From assembly GCF_003034845.1 (NCBI RefSeq), contig NZ_PZKC01000003.1, forward strand, positions 62,001-126,000: a DNA stretch of 64,000 nt, read 5' to 3'. Below are positions 16,465 through 30,002 of this stretch, piece by piece (position 1 is the stretch's first letter; each line of letters opens with the position of its first letter). The position numbers were made by a program, and so were the translations under genes. The notes beneath the pieces are model-generated. The model saw only the letters and a program-made list of their open reading frames with translations, searched no databases and was not told the origin of the DNA. Origin of the DNA: Pseudothauera lacus (GTDB taxonomy: Bacteria; Pseudomonadota; Gammaproteobacteria; Burkholderiales; Rhodocyclaceae).

Positions 16465-16590
16465 CGAAGGCCGGTCTCCGGGCTCGGCACGGCAGTGCTC
16501 ACGCACGCCGGCCACACCGTTGCGGGGGCAGCACAGGTCTCGCACCTGTTTCCCGATTCTCCGTCGCTGCACGCGGCGGCACCTTCAACG
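16465..16590 (-). ncRNA. cobalamin riboswitch (tonB leader)
   Basis: Read on the minus strand, the leader contains the conserved landmarks of the adenosylcobalamin aptamer in order: GAAGGTGCC, GAATCGGGAA, GCTGCCCCCGCAACGGT, and the closing GCCCGGAGACCGGCC. It starts near a minus-strand TATAAT (16605-16600) and ends about 115 bases before the tonB start. It should lower TonB expression when B12 is plentiful. Boundaries are approximate. Confidence 0.92.
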
Positions 16591-16599
16591 AATCCTGGC

Positions 16600-16605
16600 A
16601 TTATA
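16600..16605 (-). promoter_or_regulatory. -10 element of the riboswitch-tonB transcript
   Basis: A perfect TATAAT on the minus strand, placed about 7-10 bases before the expected riboswitch 5' end. No clear -35 was seen. Confidence 0.55.
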
Positions 16606-16624
16606 GTCGCGCCCACCTTTCCCG

Positions 16625-16630
16625 TATAAT
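16625..16630 (+). promoter_or_regulatory. -10 element of ppa
   Basis: A perfect TATAAT 32 bp upstream of the ppa ATG. The divergent tonB -10 lies only about 20 bp away, so the two promoters overlap back to back. Confidence 0.55.
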
Positions 16631-16661
16631 TCGCGCGACTATTTCCATGGGAGGGCATCAG

Positions 16662-17189
16662 ATGGGTTTCGACCTCGTTAAGGCCGGCAAGGACGTGCCG
16701 AACGACATCAACGTCATCATCGAGATTCCGGCGCAGGCCGATCCGATCAAGTTCGAGGTGGACAAGGATAGCGGCGCCGTGTTCGTGGACCGTTTCATGG
16801 GCACCTCGATGCGTTACCCGATCAACTACGGCTACGTGCCGCACACCATCGCCGGCGATGGCGATCCGGTCGACGTGCTGGTGGTGACGCCGTTCCCGCT
16901 GCACCCGGGCGTGGTCATCCGCTGCCGTCCGGTTGGCGTGCTGAAGATGGAAGACGAGTCGGGCATGGATGCCAAGGTGGTCGCGGTGCCGGTTTCCAAG
17001 CTCACCCCGCTGTACGACAAGGTGCAGGGCATCGAGGATCTGCCGGAACTGCTGATGAAGCAGACCGTGCACTTCTTCGAGCACTACAAGGATCTCGAAC
17101 CCGGCAAGTGGGTGAAGGTGATCGGCTGGGGTTCCATCGACGAGGCCCGCCAGGAGATCCTCGACGGCATCAGCAACGCCAATCGCTGA
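16662..17189 (+). CDS. ppa: inorganic pyrophosphatase
   Basis: Family I soluble pyrophosphatase hydrolysing PPi to phosphate. The 175-residue protein begins [20 protein letters not shown] and has the signature DGDPVDVLV (about 66-74) with the metal-binding aspartates, the active-site region [13 protein letters not shown], and KVVAVPVSK. Length matches bacterial hexameric Ppa. The ATG at 16662 follows GGGAGGGC; a longer frame upstream is antisense to tonB and rejected. A terminator follows directly. Confidence 0.97.
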   Translation: MGFDLVKAGKDVPNDINVIIEIPAQADPIKFEVDKDSGAVFVDRFMGTSMRYPINYGYVPHTIAGDGDPVDVLVVTPFPLHPGVVIRCRPVGVLKMEDESGMDAKVVAVPVSKLTPLYDKVQGIEDLPELLMKQTVHFFEHYKDLEPGKWVKVIGWGSIDEARQEILDGISNANR

Positions 17190-17211
17190 GCAGTGCTGCC
17201 GCAGATGCAAG

Positions 17212-17235
17212 GCCCGTCCTCAGGACGGGCTTTTT
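17212..17235 (+). terminator. rho-independent terminator of ppa
   Basis: Stem GCCCGTCC / GGACGGGC with loop TCA, followed by TTTTTC. Confidence 0.92.
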
Positions 17236-17309
17236 CTTTGCCTGCGCCGCGTGCTGCGTAATAATGTCGCGGCGCGCAAAACGGCTTTCCGGCCAGTGCC
17301 CTGCGCCCC

Positions 17310-17355
17310 TTGTTCACCGCTTGTCCACAGGCTTGCCCACGGCTCCTGTGGATGA
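17310..17355. promoter_or_regulatory. cluster of DnaA-box-like nonamers before nadE
   Basis: TTGTCCACA at 17321-17329 and, inverted, TCATCCACA (17355-17347) each match TTATCCACA at 8 of 9 positions; TTGTTCACC at 17310-17318 is a weaker third. They lie 40-85 bp upstream of nadE. Binding by DnaA is a hypothesis only. Confidence 0.35.
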
Positions 17356-17395
17356 CTGCGCCGCAATGCGGCGGTCACCCGCTATCGTCCCCATC

Positions 17396-19012
17396 ATGAG
17401 CACACCGCTTACCATTGCCGTTGCCCAACTCAACCCGGTGGTCGGCGACCTCGCCGGCAACGCCGAGCGCATCATCGCAGCGCTGGCGCGCGCACGCGCT
17501 GCCGGAGCGGCAATGATGATCACCCCTGAGCTGGCGCTGTCGGGCTATCCGCCCGAGGATCTGCTGCTGCGCCCCGACTTCTACCGTGCCTGCGCGCGCG
17601 AGGTAGGGCGCATTGCCGCCGCCACGCAGGGCATCACCCTGGTCCTCGGACACCCGCAGGAGCGCGCCGGGCAGCGCTTCAATGCCGCCACGGTGCTGCG
17701 CGACGGCGCGGAGCTGTGCGTCTATCACAAGCTGCGCCTGCCCAACTACGATGTCTTCGACGAGGAGCGCTACTTCGAGGCGGGGCGTGCGGCGGCGGTG
17801 TTCGAGTGTGGCGGGCGCCGTTTCGGCATCAACATCTGTGCCGATGTCTGGGAGCCCGCAGCGGCCGAGCTGGCGCGCGCTGCCGGCGCCGAGGTGCTGC
17901 TCGCGCTCAATGCCTCACCCTACCATGCCGGCAAGCTGGCTACCCGCCATCAGGTGATGCGTGAGCGGGCCGCCGAGACGGCGCTGCCGGTACTGTACTG
18001 CAACATGGTGGGGGGGCAGGACGAGCTGGTGTTTGACGGCGGCTCATTTGCCCTCGACGCCGACGGTGCGCTGGCCTATCAGGGGACGTGCTTCGGCGAG
18101 GCGCTCGACATTGTCGAGCTGACCGACGGGCGCTGGCGGGGGGCGCAGGAGGCTGCCGTGCCGACGGCGGAGGCAGAGATGTATGCCGCACTCAGGCTGG
18201 GGGTGGCAGACTACCTCGGCAAGAACCGTTTTCCAGGCGCCATCATTGGCCTTTCCGGCGGCATCGATTCGGCACTGACCCTGGCGATTGCCGTCGATGC
18301 CCTGGGGGCCGAGCGCGTGCGCGCGGTGATGATGCCGTCGCCGTACACCGCGCAGATGAGCCTCGACGATTCGCGCGAGATGGTGCGCCGCCTGGGGGTG
18401 CGCTACGACGAGATTCCCATCGCAGACGCGATGGAGACCTTTGCCGGCCTGCTTGCCGGGCAGTTTGCCGGTCTCCCCGCGGACACCACCGAAGAGAACC
18501 TGCAGAGCCGCATCCGCGGCATGATCCTGATGGCGCTGTCCAACAAGACCGGCGCCATCGTGCTCACCACCGGCAACAAGAGCGAGATGGCCACCGGCTA
18601 CGCCACCCTCTACGGCGACATGGCCGGCGGTTTCGCGGTACTGAAGGACGTCTACAAGACTCTGGTGTTCCGCCTCGCGCGCTGGCGCAATACCCAGGGC
18701 GAGGTGATCCCGGAGAACATCATCACCCGCCCGCCGTCGGCCGAACTCAAGCCCGACCAGAAGGACCAGGACAGTCTGCCGCCCTACGAGGTGCTCGATG
18801 CCATCATCGAGGCCTACATGGAGCGCGACGAATCACCGCGTGCGATGATTGCCCGCGGCCTTCCCGCGGCCGAGGTACGCCGCACCGTGACGATGCTCAA
18901 GCGCAACGAGTACAAGCGCCGTCAGGCGCCGGTGGGGATCCGTCTGACCCGCCGTGCTTTCGGCAGGGATTGGCGATATCCGATAACATCGGGTTATCAG
19001 GACGAATACTGA
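17396..19012 (+). CDS. nadE: glutamine-dependent NAD+ synthetase
   Basis: Final step of NAD biosynthesis: amidates deamido-NAD with ammonia released from glutamine. The 538-residue protein has an N-terminal nitrilase-type glutaminase (about 1-260) with Glu in TPELALSGYPPEDL, Lys in YHKLRLPNYDVFDE and the nucleophile Cys in NICADVW. The C-terminal synthetase domain carries the PP-loop LSGGIDS (about 286-292) and KSEMATGY. The ATG at 17396 (MSTPLTIAVAQLNPVVGD) starts the nitrilase strand exactly. A P-II gene follows 57 bp later. Confidence 0.95.
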   Translation: MSTPLTIAVAQLNPVVGDLAGNAERIIAALARARAAGAAMMITPELALSGYPPEDLLLRPDFYRACAREVGRIAAATQGITLVLGHPQERAGQRFNAATVLRDGAELCVYHKLRLPNYDVFDEERYFEAGRAAAVFECGGRRFGINICADVWEPAAAELARAAGAEVLLALNASPYHAGKLATRHQVMRERAAETALPVLYCNMVGGQDELVFDGGSFALDADGALAYQGTCFGEALDIVELTDGRWRGAQEAAVPTAEAEMYAALRLGVADYLGKNRFPGAIIGLSGGIDSALTLAIAVDALGAERVRAVMMPSPYTAQMSLDDSREMVRRLGVRYDEIPIADAMETFAGLLAGQFAGLPADTTEENLQSRIRGMILMALSNKTGAIVLTTGNKSEMATGYATLYGDMAGGFAVLKDVYKTLVFRLARWRNTQGEVIPENIITRPPSAELKPDQKDQDSLPPYEVLDAIIEAYMERDESPRAMIARGLPAAEVRRTVTMLKRNEYKRRQAPVGIRLTRRAFGRDWRYPITSGYQDEY

Positions 19013-19066
19013 AACGCGATGCCGCCGTCCCGCGCGGCATCAGGCAACGAACCCGAGGAGGCGTAG

Positions 19067-19408
<342 letters not shown>

Positions 19409-19410
19409 CC

Positions 19411-19592
19411 AGCCCACGTTTCTCACACCATCCCTGCTGCGGGTGCCGATGCACTCGCCGTGGCACGCCGTACTCCCTCACGCCGCCTCGACGTAGTGTC
19501 AGCTACGCCTTCGGCGCCGCTCAGTCCGTGCGGCGCACCACGGCGGCGCCTCGACCCCCTCGCGACGTGAGGGGGTGAGAAGCGTGGGTTAG
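19411..19592. repeat. intergenic inverted-repeat element (MITE/REP-like)
   Basis: About 180 bp bounded by imperfect inverted ends: CCCACGTTTCTCACACC at the left, and a right end whose reverse complement reads CCCACGCTTCTCACCCC (15 of 17 match). A nested inverted pair CCCTCACG (19475-19482) / CGTGAGGG (19566-19573) and a small CGTAG/CTACG hairpin lie inside. It fills the gap between the convergent P-II and Smr genes, and its right end supplies the TAA stop of the Smr gene. Without other genomic copies to compare, it could also be an elaborate terminator. Confidence 0.55.
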
Positions 19593-20350
19593 CCCTGCCG
19601 CTCGCGGCTGCCGGCCGGTGCCCGCAGCAGGACCAGCAGGGCGCCGGAGCCCCCGGCATGCGGCCCGGCCTGGCAGAAGGCGAGGATTTCCTCGCGCTGT
19701 GCCAGCCAGCCGCGCGAGAGCTGCTTCAGAATGGAAAAGCGGCCGGGTGAGCCGAGGCCCTTGCCGTGGATCACCCGTACGCAGCGCCGGCCGCGCTGCA
19801 GGCTGGTGTGCAGGAAGTGCGCCAGCGCTGTGCGCGCTTCCTCACGGTTGAGACCGTGCAGGTCAACCTCCCCCTGCAGCACCCAGCGCCCCCGGCGCAG
19901 GTCGGCAAGGACCCGGCGCGGCAGGCCGGGGCGCAGAAAGGCGGCCTCGTCGCCCATCTCCAGGCGATCCTCGAAACTCAGCGGTGCGTGCAGGGATTCC
20001 TGCAGCGTGGCGCTGTCATCGGCATGGCGCTTGAGTGGTGCCGGTGCGGGGGGCGGCGGGGCGAGCTCGACGCGGGTGTGGCGCGGGGCCAGCGGCTGCA
20101 CGTCACTCATGACGTTCTGGAAGAGCGCCAGATCGGCCGCCTGCGGCACAGTGGTTGTGGCCGCCGGGGCGGACGCAGGAGCGGGTGTTGCGGCGGGTGG
20201 GGTGTGCGCCGCCTCCCAGACGCGCATGATGGGATTCTGCGGCGTCGGGCGCAGGGCGCGCCTGAGCCCGGCCAGTGCCGCCAGCGCGCTGTCGCCAGCG
20301 CCCGCCCCGTGCGGCCGCTGTGGCGGACGGTGGCGGGCGGGACGGCTCAT
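19589..20350 (-). CDS. Smr/MutS2-domain protein
   Basis: A 253-residue protein with a disordered Ala/Pro-rich N-terminal half and a C-terminal Smr domain (about 160-250) marked by VDLHGLNREEA and VIHGKGLGS. Stand-alone Smr proteins (YdaL/SmrA-SmrB type) are nucleases; SmrB-type proteins cleave mRNA at collided ribosomes. The ATG at 20350 begins 4 bp after the trxB stop, so trxB-smr form an operon. The stop codon TAA lies in the terminal repeat of the adjacent intergenic element. Confidence 0.88.
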   Translation of the reverse strand: MSRPARHRPPQRPHGAGAGDSALAALAGLRRALRPTPQNPIMRVWEAAHTPPAATPAPASAPAATTTVPQAADLALFQNVMSDVQPLAPRHTRVELAPPPPAPAPLKRHADDSATLQESLHAPLSFEDRLEMGDEAAFLRPGLPRRVLADLRRGRWVLQGEVDLHGLNREEARTALAHFLHTSLQRGRRCVRVIHGKGLGSPGRFSILKQLSRGWLAQREEILAFCQAGPHAGGSGALLVLLRAPAGSRERQG

Positions 20351-20354
20351 GCCT

Positions 20355-21353
<999 letters not shown>

Positions 21354-21462
21354 TCAGCGGGGGATTATAGCCGAGCGCTGATATGCCGCCCGCCCATGGC
21401 GGCGATAGCGCGGCGCAATCGGCCCGTGGCCGGGGCGGATTTGCGTGCGGCATGGCGGAGGC

Positions 21463-21493
21463 TTGAACGGCGGCAAGGATGTTCGACTATACT
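21463..21493 (+). promoter_or_regulatory. candidate sigma-70 promoter of the CRP-family gene
   Basis: TTGAAC (21463-21468) and TATACT (21488-21493) with a 19-bp spacer, 70 bp before the start codon. The spacer is longer than ideal. Confidence 0.4.
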
Positions 21494-21562
21494 GCGCGGA
21501 AAATAAACTGATGTGTCAAGTCAGGAAATACTGATTCTCACCCAGGCTTTTGCGGAGACCTC

Positions 21563-22234
21563 ATGAGCCAGCCTACCGCCGTATCCACCGTGGCGTTGAA
21601 GACCTTCGCGCTGTTCAACGGCTTGTCCGAGGAGACCCTCGCGGCCGTTGCGCAGTGCGCGATGATGCGCCGTTTCCCGCGCGGGCAGGCGGTGGTGATG
21701 GCGGGCGACCGCAGCGACTACGTCTATTTCATCCTCACCGGCAGTCTCAAGGTGGTGGTCAGCGACGAGGATGGCCGCGAGGTGATCCTCTCCATCCTCC
21801 GCCAGGGCGAATTGTTCGGCGAGATGGCGGTGTTCGGCGAGCAGCCGCGCTCGGCGTCGGTGGTGGCGGTCAGTGCGGCCGACCTGGTGATGCTGCCGAA
21901 GGCCGATTTCCGCCAGATCATGCGCGACAATTTCGAGATCGCCTGGCGCATCATGTGCAATCTCGCCGAGCGTTTGCGCAGTGCCGACCGCAAGATCGAG
22001 AGTCTCGCACTGATGGACGTCTATGGCCGGGTGGCCCGTCTGCTGCTGGAGATGGCCGAGGCGCACGAGGGCGGACGGATCGTGCGCCAGAAGGTGTCCA
22101 AGCAGGATATCGCCAAGATGATCGGCGCCTCGCGCGAGATGGTCAGCCGGGTGATGAAGGATCTCACCGCCCAGGGACTGATCGAGGAAACCGACCAGGG
22201 CGTGCTGCTGCGCGAGCGCCTCGGCGACATCTGA
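21563..22234 (+). CDS. CRP/FNR-family transcriptional regulator
   Basis: A 223-residue regulator with a cyclic-nucleotide-binding fold (about 15-125, including GELFGEMAVFGEQPRSASV, close to the phosphate-binding cassette of CRP) and a winged HTH with SKQDIAKMIGASREMVSRVM (about 177-196). It lacks Fnr cysteines. The GE...RSAS pattern resembles real cNMP binders, so cAMP or c-di-GMP (Clp-like) may be the ligand; this is not decidable here. It is monocistronic, divergent from trxB. Confidence 0.88.
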   Translation: MSQPTAVSTVALKTFALFNGLSEETLAAVAQCAMMRRFPRGQAVVMAGDRSDYVYFILTGSLKVVVSDEDGREVILSILRQGELFGEMAVFGEQPRSASVVAVSAADLVMLPKADFRQIMRDNFEIAWRIMCNLAERLRSADRKIESLALMDVYGRVARLLLEMAEAHEGGRIVRQKVSKQDIAKMIGASREMVSRVMKDLTAQGLIEETDQGVLLRERLGDI

Positions 22235-22348
22235 GCGCGCCGGCCGGTCGCCATTGTTACCGCCGGCAACGCTGCCGGACCGGGGGGCGGGCTTGGCATA
22301 TAATGGCCCGCTGACGATTCCCCCGGCCTTCCGCCGCTTGCCGCCCTG

Positions 22349-24640
22349 ATGCTGTCTCGTTCCGCCTCGCGCTCGCAACCCCTGCCAGAGAAGATTTCGC
22401 TGCTCCTCACCGAGGCGAAGTGGCTGCTGCTGGGTGTGATGTCGCTCTACATCGGCCTCATCCTGCTCGGCTACAACCGCAGCGACCCGGGCTGGTCACA
22501 TGCCGCCGAGGTGGCGCGGGTGAGCAATCCGGGCGGGCGCTTCGGTGCCTGGCTGGCCGATCTGCTGCTCTACCTGTTCGGCGTTTCGGCGTGGTGGTGG
22601 GTGATCTTCCTGGGCTACGGGCTGGCCTGGGGCTTTCGCCGCCTGCGTCACGAATTCCAGGTCGACCGGCGTTCCTTCTTCATCGTCATGGCCGGCTTCG
22701 TGGTGGTGCTGCTGTCCAGCAGCGCGCTGGAGGCCCTGCGCTTTCATTCCCACGGCGGCAGCGTGCCACTCGGGCCCGGCGGCCTGATCGGCACCGAGCT
22801 GGGGCTGGCGGTGCAGCGTTACCTGGGCTTTACCGGCGGTACGCTGGTGCTGCTGGCGGCGCTTGCCGCCGGTTTGTCGCTGTTCTCCGGGGTGTCCTGG
22901 CTGGCGGTGGTGGAGCGCATCGGACTATGGCTGGAGCAGGCCTGGTTTGCCGCCCAGCGCGGCTACTACACCTGGCAGGATCGCCGCGCCGGGCGCGAGG
23001 TGGCGCAGAAGCGCGAGGCGGTGGTGGAGAAGCGCCGCCGCAAGAGCGAGGAGGCGCCGCCGCCACCGCTGCGCATCGAGCCCGCGGTGGCCGAGGTGCC
23101 GAAGTCCGAGCGCGTGCTCAAGGAGCGCCAGCAGTCCCTCTTCGAAGACCCGGTGGCCGGCGGCACGCCGCCGCTGTCGCTGCTCGACCAGCCCAGCGGC
23201 GACGGCGAGCCGCCGGCGGCCGAGGTGCTGGAATTCACCTCGCGGCTGATCGAGTCCAAGCTCGCCGAGTTCGGTGTCGAGGTCAAGGTGCTGGCCGCCT
23301 ATCCGGGGCCGGTGATCACGCGCTACGAGATCCAGCCGGCGACCGGGGTGAAGGGCAGCCAGGTGGTGAATCTGGCCAAGGATCTGGCCCGCGCGCTGTC
23401 GCTGATCTCCATCCGCGTGGTCGAGACGGTGCCGGGCAAGTCCTGCATGGCGCTGGAGCTGCCCAACCCCAAGCGCCAGACCGTACGCCTGTCGGAGATC
23501 GTCGGCTCGAAGGCCTACCACGACATGCACTCGCCGCTCACCGTGGTGCTCGGCAAGGACATCGGCGGGCTGCCGGTAGTGGCCGACCTTGCCAAGATGC
23601 CTCACCTGCTGGTGGCCGGCACCACCGGTTCGGGCAAGTCGGTGGGCATCAACGCGATGATCCTGTCGCTGCTCTACAAGAGCGAGCCCGAGCGCGTGCG
23701 CCTGATCATGGTCGATCCGAAGATGCTCGAGCTCTCCATCTACGAGGGCATCCCGCACCTGCTCGCGCCGGTGGTCACCGACATGAAGCATGCCGCCAAT
23801 GCGCTCAACTGGTGCGTGGTGGAGATGGACAAGCGCTACAAGCTGATGGCCGCGGTCGGCGTGCGCAACCTTGCCGGTTTCAACAAGGCGGTGGCCGAGG
23901 CGGCCAAGGCCGGTGCGCCGCTCACCAATCCGTTCTCGATCACCCCGGAAAGTCCCGAACCGCTGGAACATCTGCCGCACATCGTGGTGGTGGTCGATGA
24001 GCTTGCCGACCTGATGATGGTGGTCGGCAAGAAGGTCGAGGAGCTGATCGCCCGCTTGGCGCAGAAGGCGCGTGCGGCCGGCATCCACCTCATCCTCGCC
24101 ACCCAGCGTCCGTCGGTGGATGTGATCACCGGCCTGATCAAGGCCAACGTGCCGACCCGCATCGCCTTCCAGGTTTCCAGCAAGATCGACTCGCGCACCA
24201 TCCTCGACCAGATGGGCGCCGAAACCCTGCTGGGCATGGGCGACATGCTCTACCTGCCGCCGGGCACCGGCCTGCCGGTGCGTGTGCACGGCGCCTTCGT
24301 TGCCGACGAGGAGGTGCATAAGGTGGTCGAGCACCTCAAGAAGATGGGTCCGCCCGACTACGTCGAAGGCATCCTCTCTGCCCCCGAGGACGACATGGAT
24401 GCGGCGCTGGGTGGTGGCGGTGGCGAAGGTGGCGACGAGGCCGATCCGCTCTACGACCAGGCCGTCGAGGTGGTCATCAAGACCCGCCGGCCATCGATCT
24501 CGCTGGTGCAGCGTCACCTGCGCATCGGTTACAACCGCGCCGCGCGCCTGATCGAGCAGATGGAGCGCGCCGGGCTGGTCAGTGCGATGGGCAGCAACGG
24601 CAATCGTGACGTGATCGTTCCGCCCAAGGAGGGCGACTGA
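22349..24640 (+). CDS. ftsK: DNA translocase FtsK
   Basis: Septum-anchored DNA pump that moves chromosome termini and activates XerCD at dif. The 763 residues contain four N-terminal membrane helices (about 20-185), a short Pro/charged linker, and the motor domain with Walker [13 protein letters not shown] (about 423-434) and Walker [14 protein letters not shown]. The C-terminal winged-helix gamma domain (about 700-760, [20 protein letters not shown]) reads KOPS. The linker is much shorter than in E. coli, as is common outside enterics. lolA follows at 1 bp. Confidence 0.96.
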   Translation: MLSRSASRSQPLPEKISLLLTEAKWLLLGVMSLYIGLILLGYNRSDPGWSHAAEVARVSNPGGRFGAWLADLLLYLFGVSAWWWVIFLGYGLAWGFRRLRHEFQVDRRSFFIVMAGFVVVLLSSSALEALRFHSHGGSVPLGPGGLIGTELGLAVQRYLGFTGGTLVLLAALAAGLSLFSGVSWLAVVERIGLWLEQAWFAAQRGYYTWQDRRAGREVAQKREAVVEKRRRKSEEAPPPPLRIEPAVAEVPKSERVLKERQQSLFEDPVAGGTPPLSLLDQPSGDGEPPAAEVLEFTSRLIESKLAEFGVEVKVLAAYPGPVITRYEIQPATGVKGSQVVNLAKDLARALSLISIRVVETVPGKSCMALELPNPKRQTVRLSEIVGSKAYHDMHSPLTVVLGKDIGGLPVVADLAKMPHLLVAGTTGSGKSVGINAMILSLLYKSEPERVRLIMVDPKMLELSIYEGIPHLLAPVVTDMKHAANALNWCVVEMDKRYKLMAAVGVRNLAGFNKAVAEAAKAGAPLTNPFSITPESPEPLEHLPHIVVVVDELADLMMVVGKKVEELIARLAQKARAAGIHLILATQRPSVDVITGLIKANVPTRIAFQVSSKIDSRTILDQMGAETLLGMGDMLYLPPGTGLPVRVHGAFVADEEVHKVVEHLKKMGPPDYVEGILSAPEDDMDAALGGGGGEGGDEADPLYDQAVEVVIKTRRPSISLVQRHLRIGYNRAARLIEQMERAGLVSAMGSNGNRDVIVPPKEGD

Positions 24641-24641
24641 A

Positions 24642-25274
24642 ATGCGGCCAATGAAGCTTCTGCGCGGCTGCGCGATGGCATTGTTGAGCGCCGTTGCGGT
24701 GAGTACGGCCTGGGCGGGCGACGGCGTGGCGCAGCTGCGCCAGTTCGTTGCGGCAACGCCGGCCGCGGAGGGCGAGTTCGAACAGGTCGTGCATTCGGCC
24801 TCCGGGCGGCGTCCGCAGCACGCTGCAGGCAGTTTCGCGTTCGCCCGTCCGGGGCTCTTTCGCTGGGTCTATGAACAGCCTTACCGTCAGCTGCTGGTCG
24901 GCGATGGCGAGCGCCTGTGGTCGTGGGACGTCGATCTCGCCCAGGTCACCGTGCGTGCCCTCGGCGATGCCCTGGGCAGCACCCCGGCGGCCGTGCTGGT
25001 CGGTGGCAGCGACATCGACAGCGCTTTTGAACTCGCCGAAGGCGGTCAGAGCGAGGGGCTGAGCTGGGTGGTGGCGCGCCCGCGTCAGGCCGACAGCGGC
25101 TTCGAGTCGATGCGCCTGGGGCTCTCCGGCGGGCAACTGCGGCGCATGGAGATGCGCGACAGCTTCGGCCAGAACACGGTGATCGTGTTCACCCGCCTGC
25201 AGGTGGTGGAAGCGGTCGACAAGTCGCTGTTCCGCTTCACGCCGCCGCCCGGTGTTGACGTGATCGGCCAGTGA
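24642..25274 (+). CDS. lolA: outer-membrane lipoprotein carrier LolA
   Basis: Periplasmic chaperone carrying lipoproteins from LolCDE to LolB. The 210-residue precursor has a signal peptide (MRPMKLLRGCAMALLSAVAV...AWA, cleavage near residue 25) and the LolA fold with GSFAFARPGLFRWVYEQPYRQ, LWSWDVDLAQVTV and RMEMRDSFGQ. The ATG lies one base after the ftsK stop. ftsK-lolA-rarA is a widespread gene order. Confidence 0.94.
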   Translation: MRPMKLLRGCAMALLSAVAVSTAWAGDGVAQLRQFVAATPAAEGEFEQVVHSASGRRPQHAAGSFAFARPGLFRWVYEQPYRQLLVGDGERLWSWDVDLAQVTVRALGDALGSTPAAVLVGGSDIDSAFELAEGGQSEGLSWVVARPRQADSGFESMRLGLSGGQLRRMEMRDSFGQNTVIVFTRLQVVEAVDKSLFRFTPPPGVDVIGQ

Positions 25275-25290
25275 AGGCCGCGCTGCCGCG

Positions 25291-26607
25291 ATGAGCGATC
25301 TCTTCGCCGACGCCGAGGCACCGCGCGTACCGTTGGCCGAGCGCCTGCGTCCGCAAAGCCTCGACGAGGTTGCCGGGCAGCAGCACCTGCTCGGTGCGGG
25401 CAAGCCGCTGCGCCTGGCCTTTGCGTCGGGCAAGCCGCACTCGATGATCCTGTGGGGGCCGCCGGGGGTGGGCAAAACCACGCTTGCGCGGCTCATGGCG
25501 CAGGGTTTCGATGCCGAGTTCATTGCCCTGTCGGCGGTGTTCTCGGGGGTCAAGGAGATCCGCGAGGCCATTGCCCAGGCCCGTGCCGCACAGGCGCGCG
25601 GGCGCCACACCATCCTTTTCGTCGATGAGGTGCACCGCTTCAACAAGGCGCAGCAGGATGCCTTCCTGCCCTTTGTCGAACAGGGGCTGGTGACATTCAT
25701 CGGTGCCACCACCGAGAATCCGTCCTTCGAGGTCAATTCCGCGCTGCTCTCACGCGCCGCGGTGTATGTGCTCGAACCCCTCGACGGTGATGCCATGGCC
25801 GAGTTGCTGCAGCGCGCGCAGGCCGCGGCCTGCCCGCAACTGAGCTTCGATGAGGATGCGCGTGCGCGCCTGATCGGCTTTGCCGATGGCGACGCCCGCC
25901 GCCTGATGAATCTCGTCGAGCAGATCCAGGTGGCGGCGGAGACCGCCGGCTGCGCGCACGTCGATGGCGAATTCGTCGATCGCGCCCTGGCGCAGAAACT
26001 GCGCCGCTTCGACAAGGGCGGGGACGCCTTCTACGACCAGATCTCGGCGTTGCACAAGGCGGTGCGCGGTTCGCATCCGGATGCCGCGCTGTACTGGCTG
26101 TGCCGCATGCTCGACGGCGGGGCCGAACCCCTCTACCTGGGGCGCCGCCTGGTGCGCATGGCGGTGGAGGACATCGGCCTCGCCGATCCGCGCGCGCTGG
26201 AGATCGCCCTCAACGCCTGCACTACCTACGAGCGCCTGGGCTCACCGGAGGGCGAACTGGCGCTCGCGCAGGCCACGGTCTTCCTGGCCTGTGCGGCGAA
26301 GTCGAACGCCGTGTACAAGGCCTATAATGCCGCGCGCAAATTCGTTGCCGGCGACGTCTCGCGTCCGGTGCCGATGCACCTGCGCAATGCGCCGACGCGC
26401 CTGATGAAGGAGCTCGGCCACGGTGCGGCCTACCGCTATGCCCATGACGAGCCCGAAGCCTATGCCGCCGGGGCCTCCTATCTGCCCGAGGGCATGGACG
26501 AACCTGGCTGGTACCAGCCCGTGGGGCGTGGCATGGAGTCGCGCATCGGCGAGAAACTGGCCTGGCTGCGCGGCCTCGATGCCGCTGCGCGCGGCGGCAA
26601 GCGCTGA
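25291..26607 (+). CDS. rarA: replication-associated recombination protein A (RarA/MgsA)
   Basis: AAA+ ATPase of the clamp-loader/WRNIP1 family acting at stalled forks. The 438 residues have Walker A GPPGVGKTT (about 55-63), Walker B with FVDEVHRFNKAQQDAFLP (about 110-127), sensor GATTENPSFEVN, and a C-terminal tetramerisation domain with RMAVEDIGLADP and the terminal-region motif YLPEGM. Length is standard. It is third in the ftsK-lolA-rarA run. Confidence 0.95.
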   Translation: MSDLFADAEAPRVPLAERLRPQSLDEVAGQQHLLGAGKPLRLAFASGKPHSMILWGPPGVGKTTLARLMAQGFDAEFIALSAVFSGVKEIREAIAQARAAQARGRHTILFVDEVHRFNKAQQDAFLPFVEQGLVTFIGATTENPSFEVNSALLSRAAVYVLEPLDGDAMAELLQRAQAAACPQLSFDEDARARLIGFADGDARRLMNLVEQIQVAAETAGCAHVDGEFVDRALAQKLRRFDKGGDAFYDQISALHKAVRGSHPDAALYWLCRMLDGGAEPLYLGRRLVRMAVEDIGLADPRALEIALNACTTYERLGSPEGELALAQATVFLACAAKSNAVYKAYNAARKFVAGDVSRPVPMHLRNAPTRLMKELGHGAAYRYAHDEPEAYAAGASYLPEGMDEPGWYQPVGRGMESRIGEKLAWLRGLDAAARGGKR

Positions 26608-26620
26608 GCGCAGGGGGATG

Positions 26621-26884
26621 TCAGTGGGGCAGGGGATGATCGGCGACGAAACGCTCGCACAGCTTGCGCGCCTCTTCCGCCTTGCCAGCGTCGCCGCGCT
26701 CGGCGGCACGCTCGACGAGATCGAGCATGTAGTGGGTGAGCAGCAGCACGCCCTCGGGGGTCTGCACCAGTCCGCAGGCTACCTGCGCGGCGGCGGCATC
26801 GGGAATGCCTTCGTGTTCGGCGATGAGGGCGACTTCTTCCTCGGTAAGGTCGCAGTAGTCCAGGCAGTCGCGGATGGATAACAT
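26621..26884 (-). CDS. small conserved-looking protein, unknown function
   Basis: An 87-residue, acidic, helix-rich protein beginning MLSIRDCLDYCDLTEEEVALIAEHE, with two cysteines near the N-terminus (C7, C11) and one at about 38. A GGAGGACCAC ribosome site precedes the ATG, which supports it as a real gene. I do not recognise a characterised family. It converges with rarA and is divergent from serS across an AT-rich gap. The HEGIPDAAAAQVACGL segment may form a helical hairpin. No function is assigned. Confidence 0.7.
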   Translation of the reverse strand: MLSIRDCLDYCDLTEEEVALIAEHEGIPDAAAAQVACGLVQTPEGVLLLTHYMLDLVERAAERGDAGKAEEARKLCERFVADHPLPH

Positions 26885-29844
<2,960 letters not shown>

Positions 29845-30002
29845 GGGCAGACATCCGGGTCTCGGGACGGCCGATTCTGCGCGACTGAGGGCGAGCCGGC
29901 AACTCCCATGCGTGCTGCGCCGCAATGCCCGGCGTGCCGTGCGATGGCAAAGGGCAGGCACGAATGGTATATTAGAGAAACATTAACAAAGAGCTATTCC
30001 CC

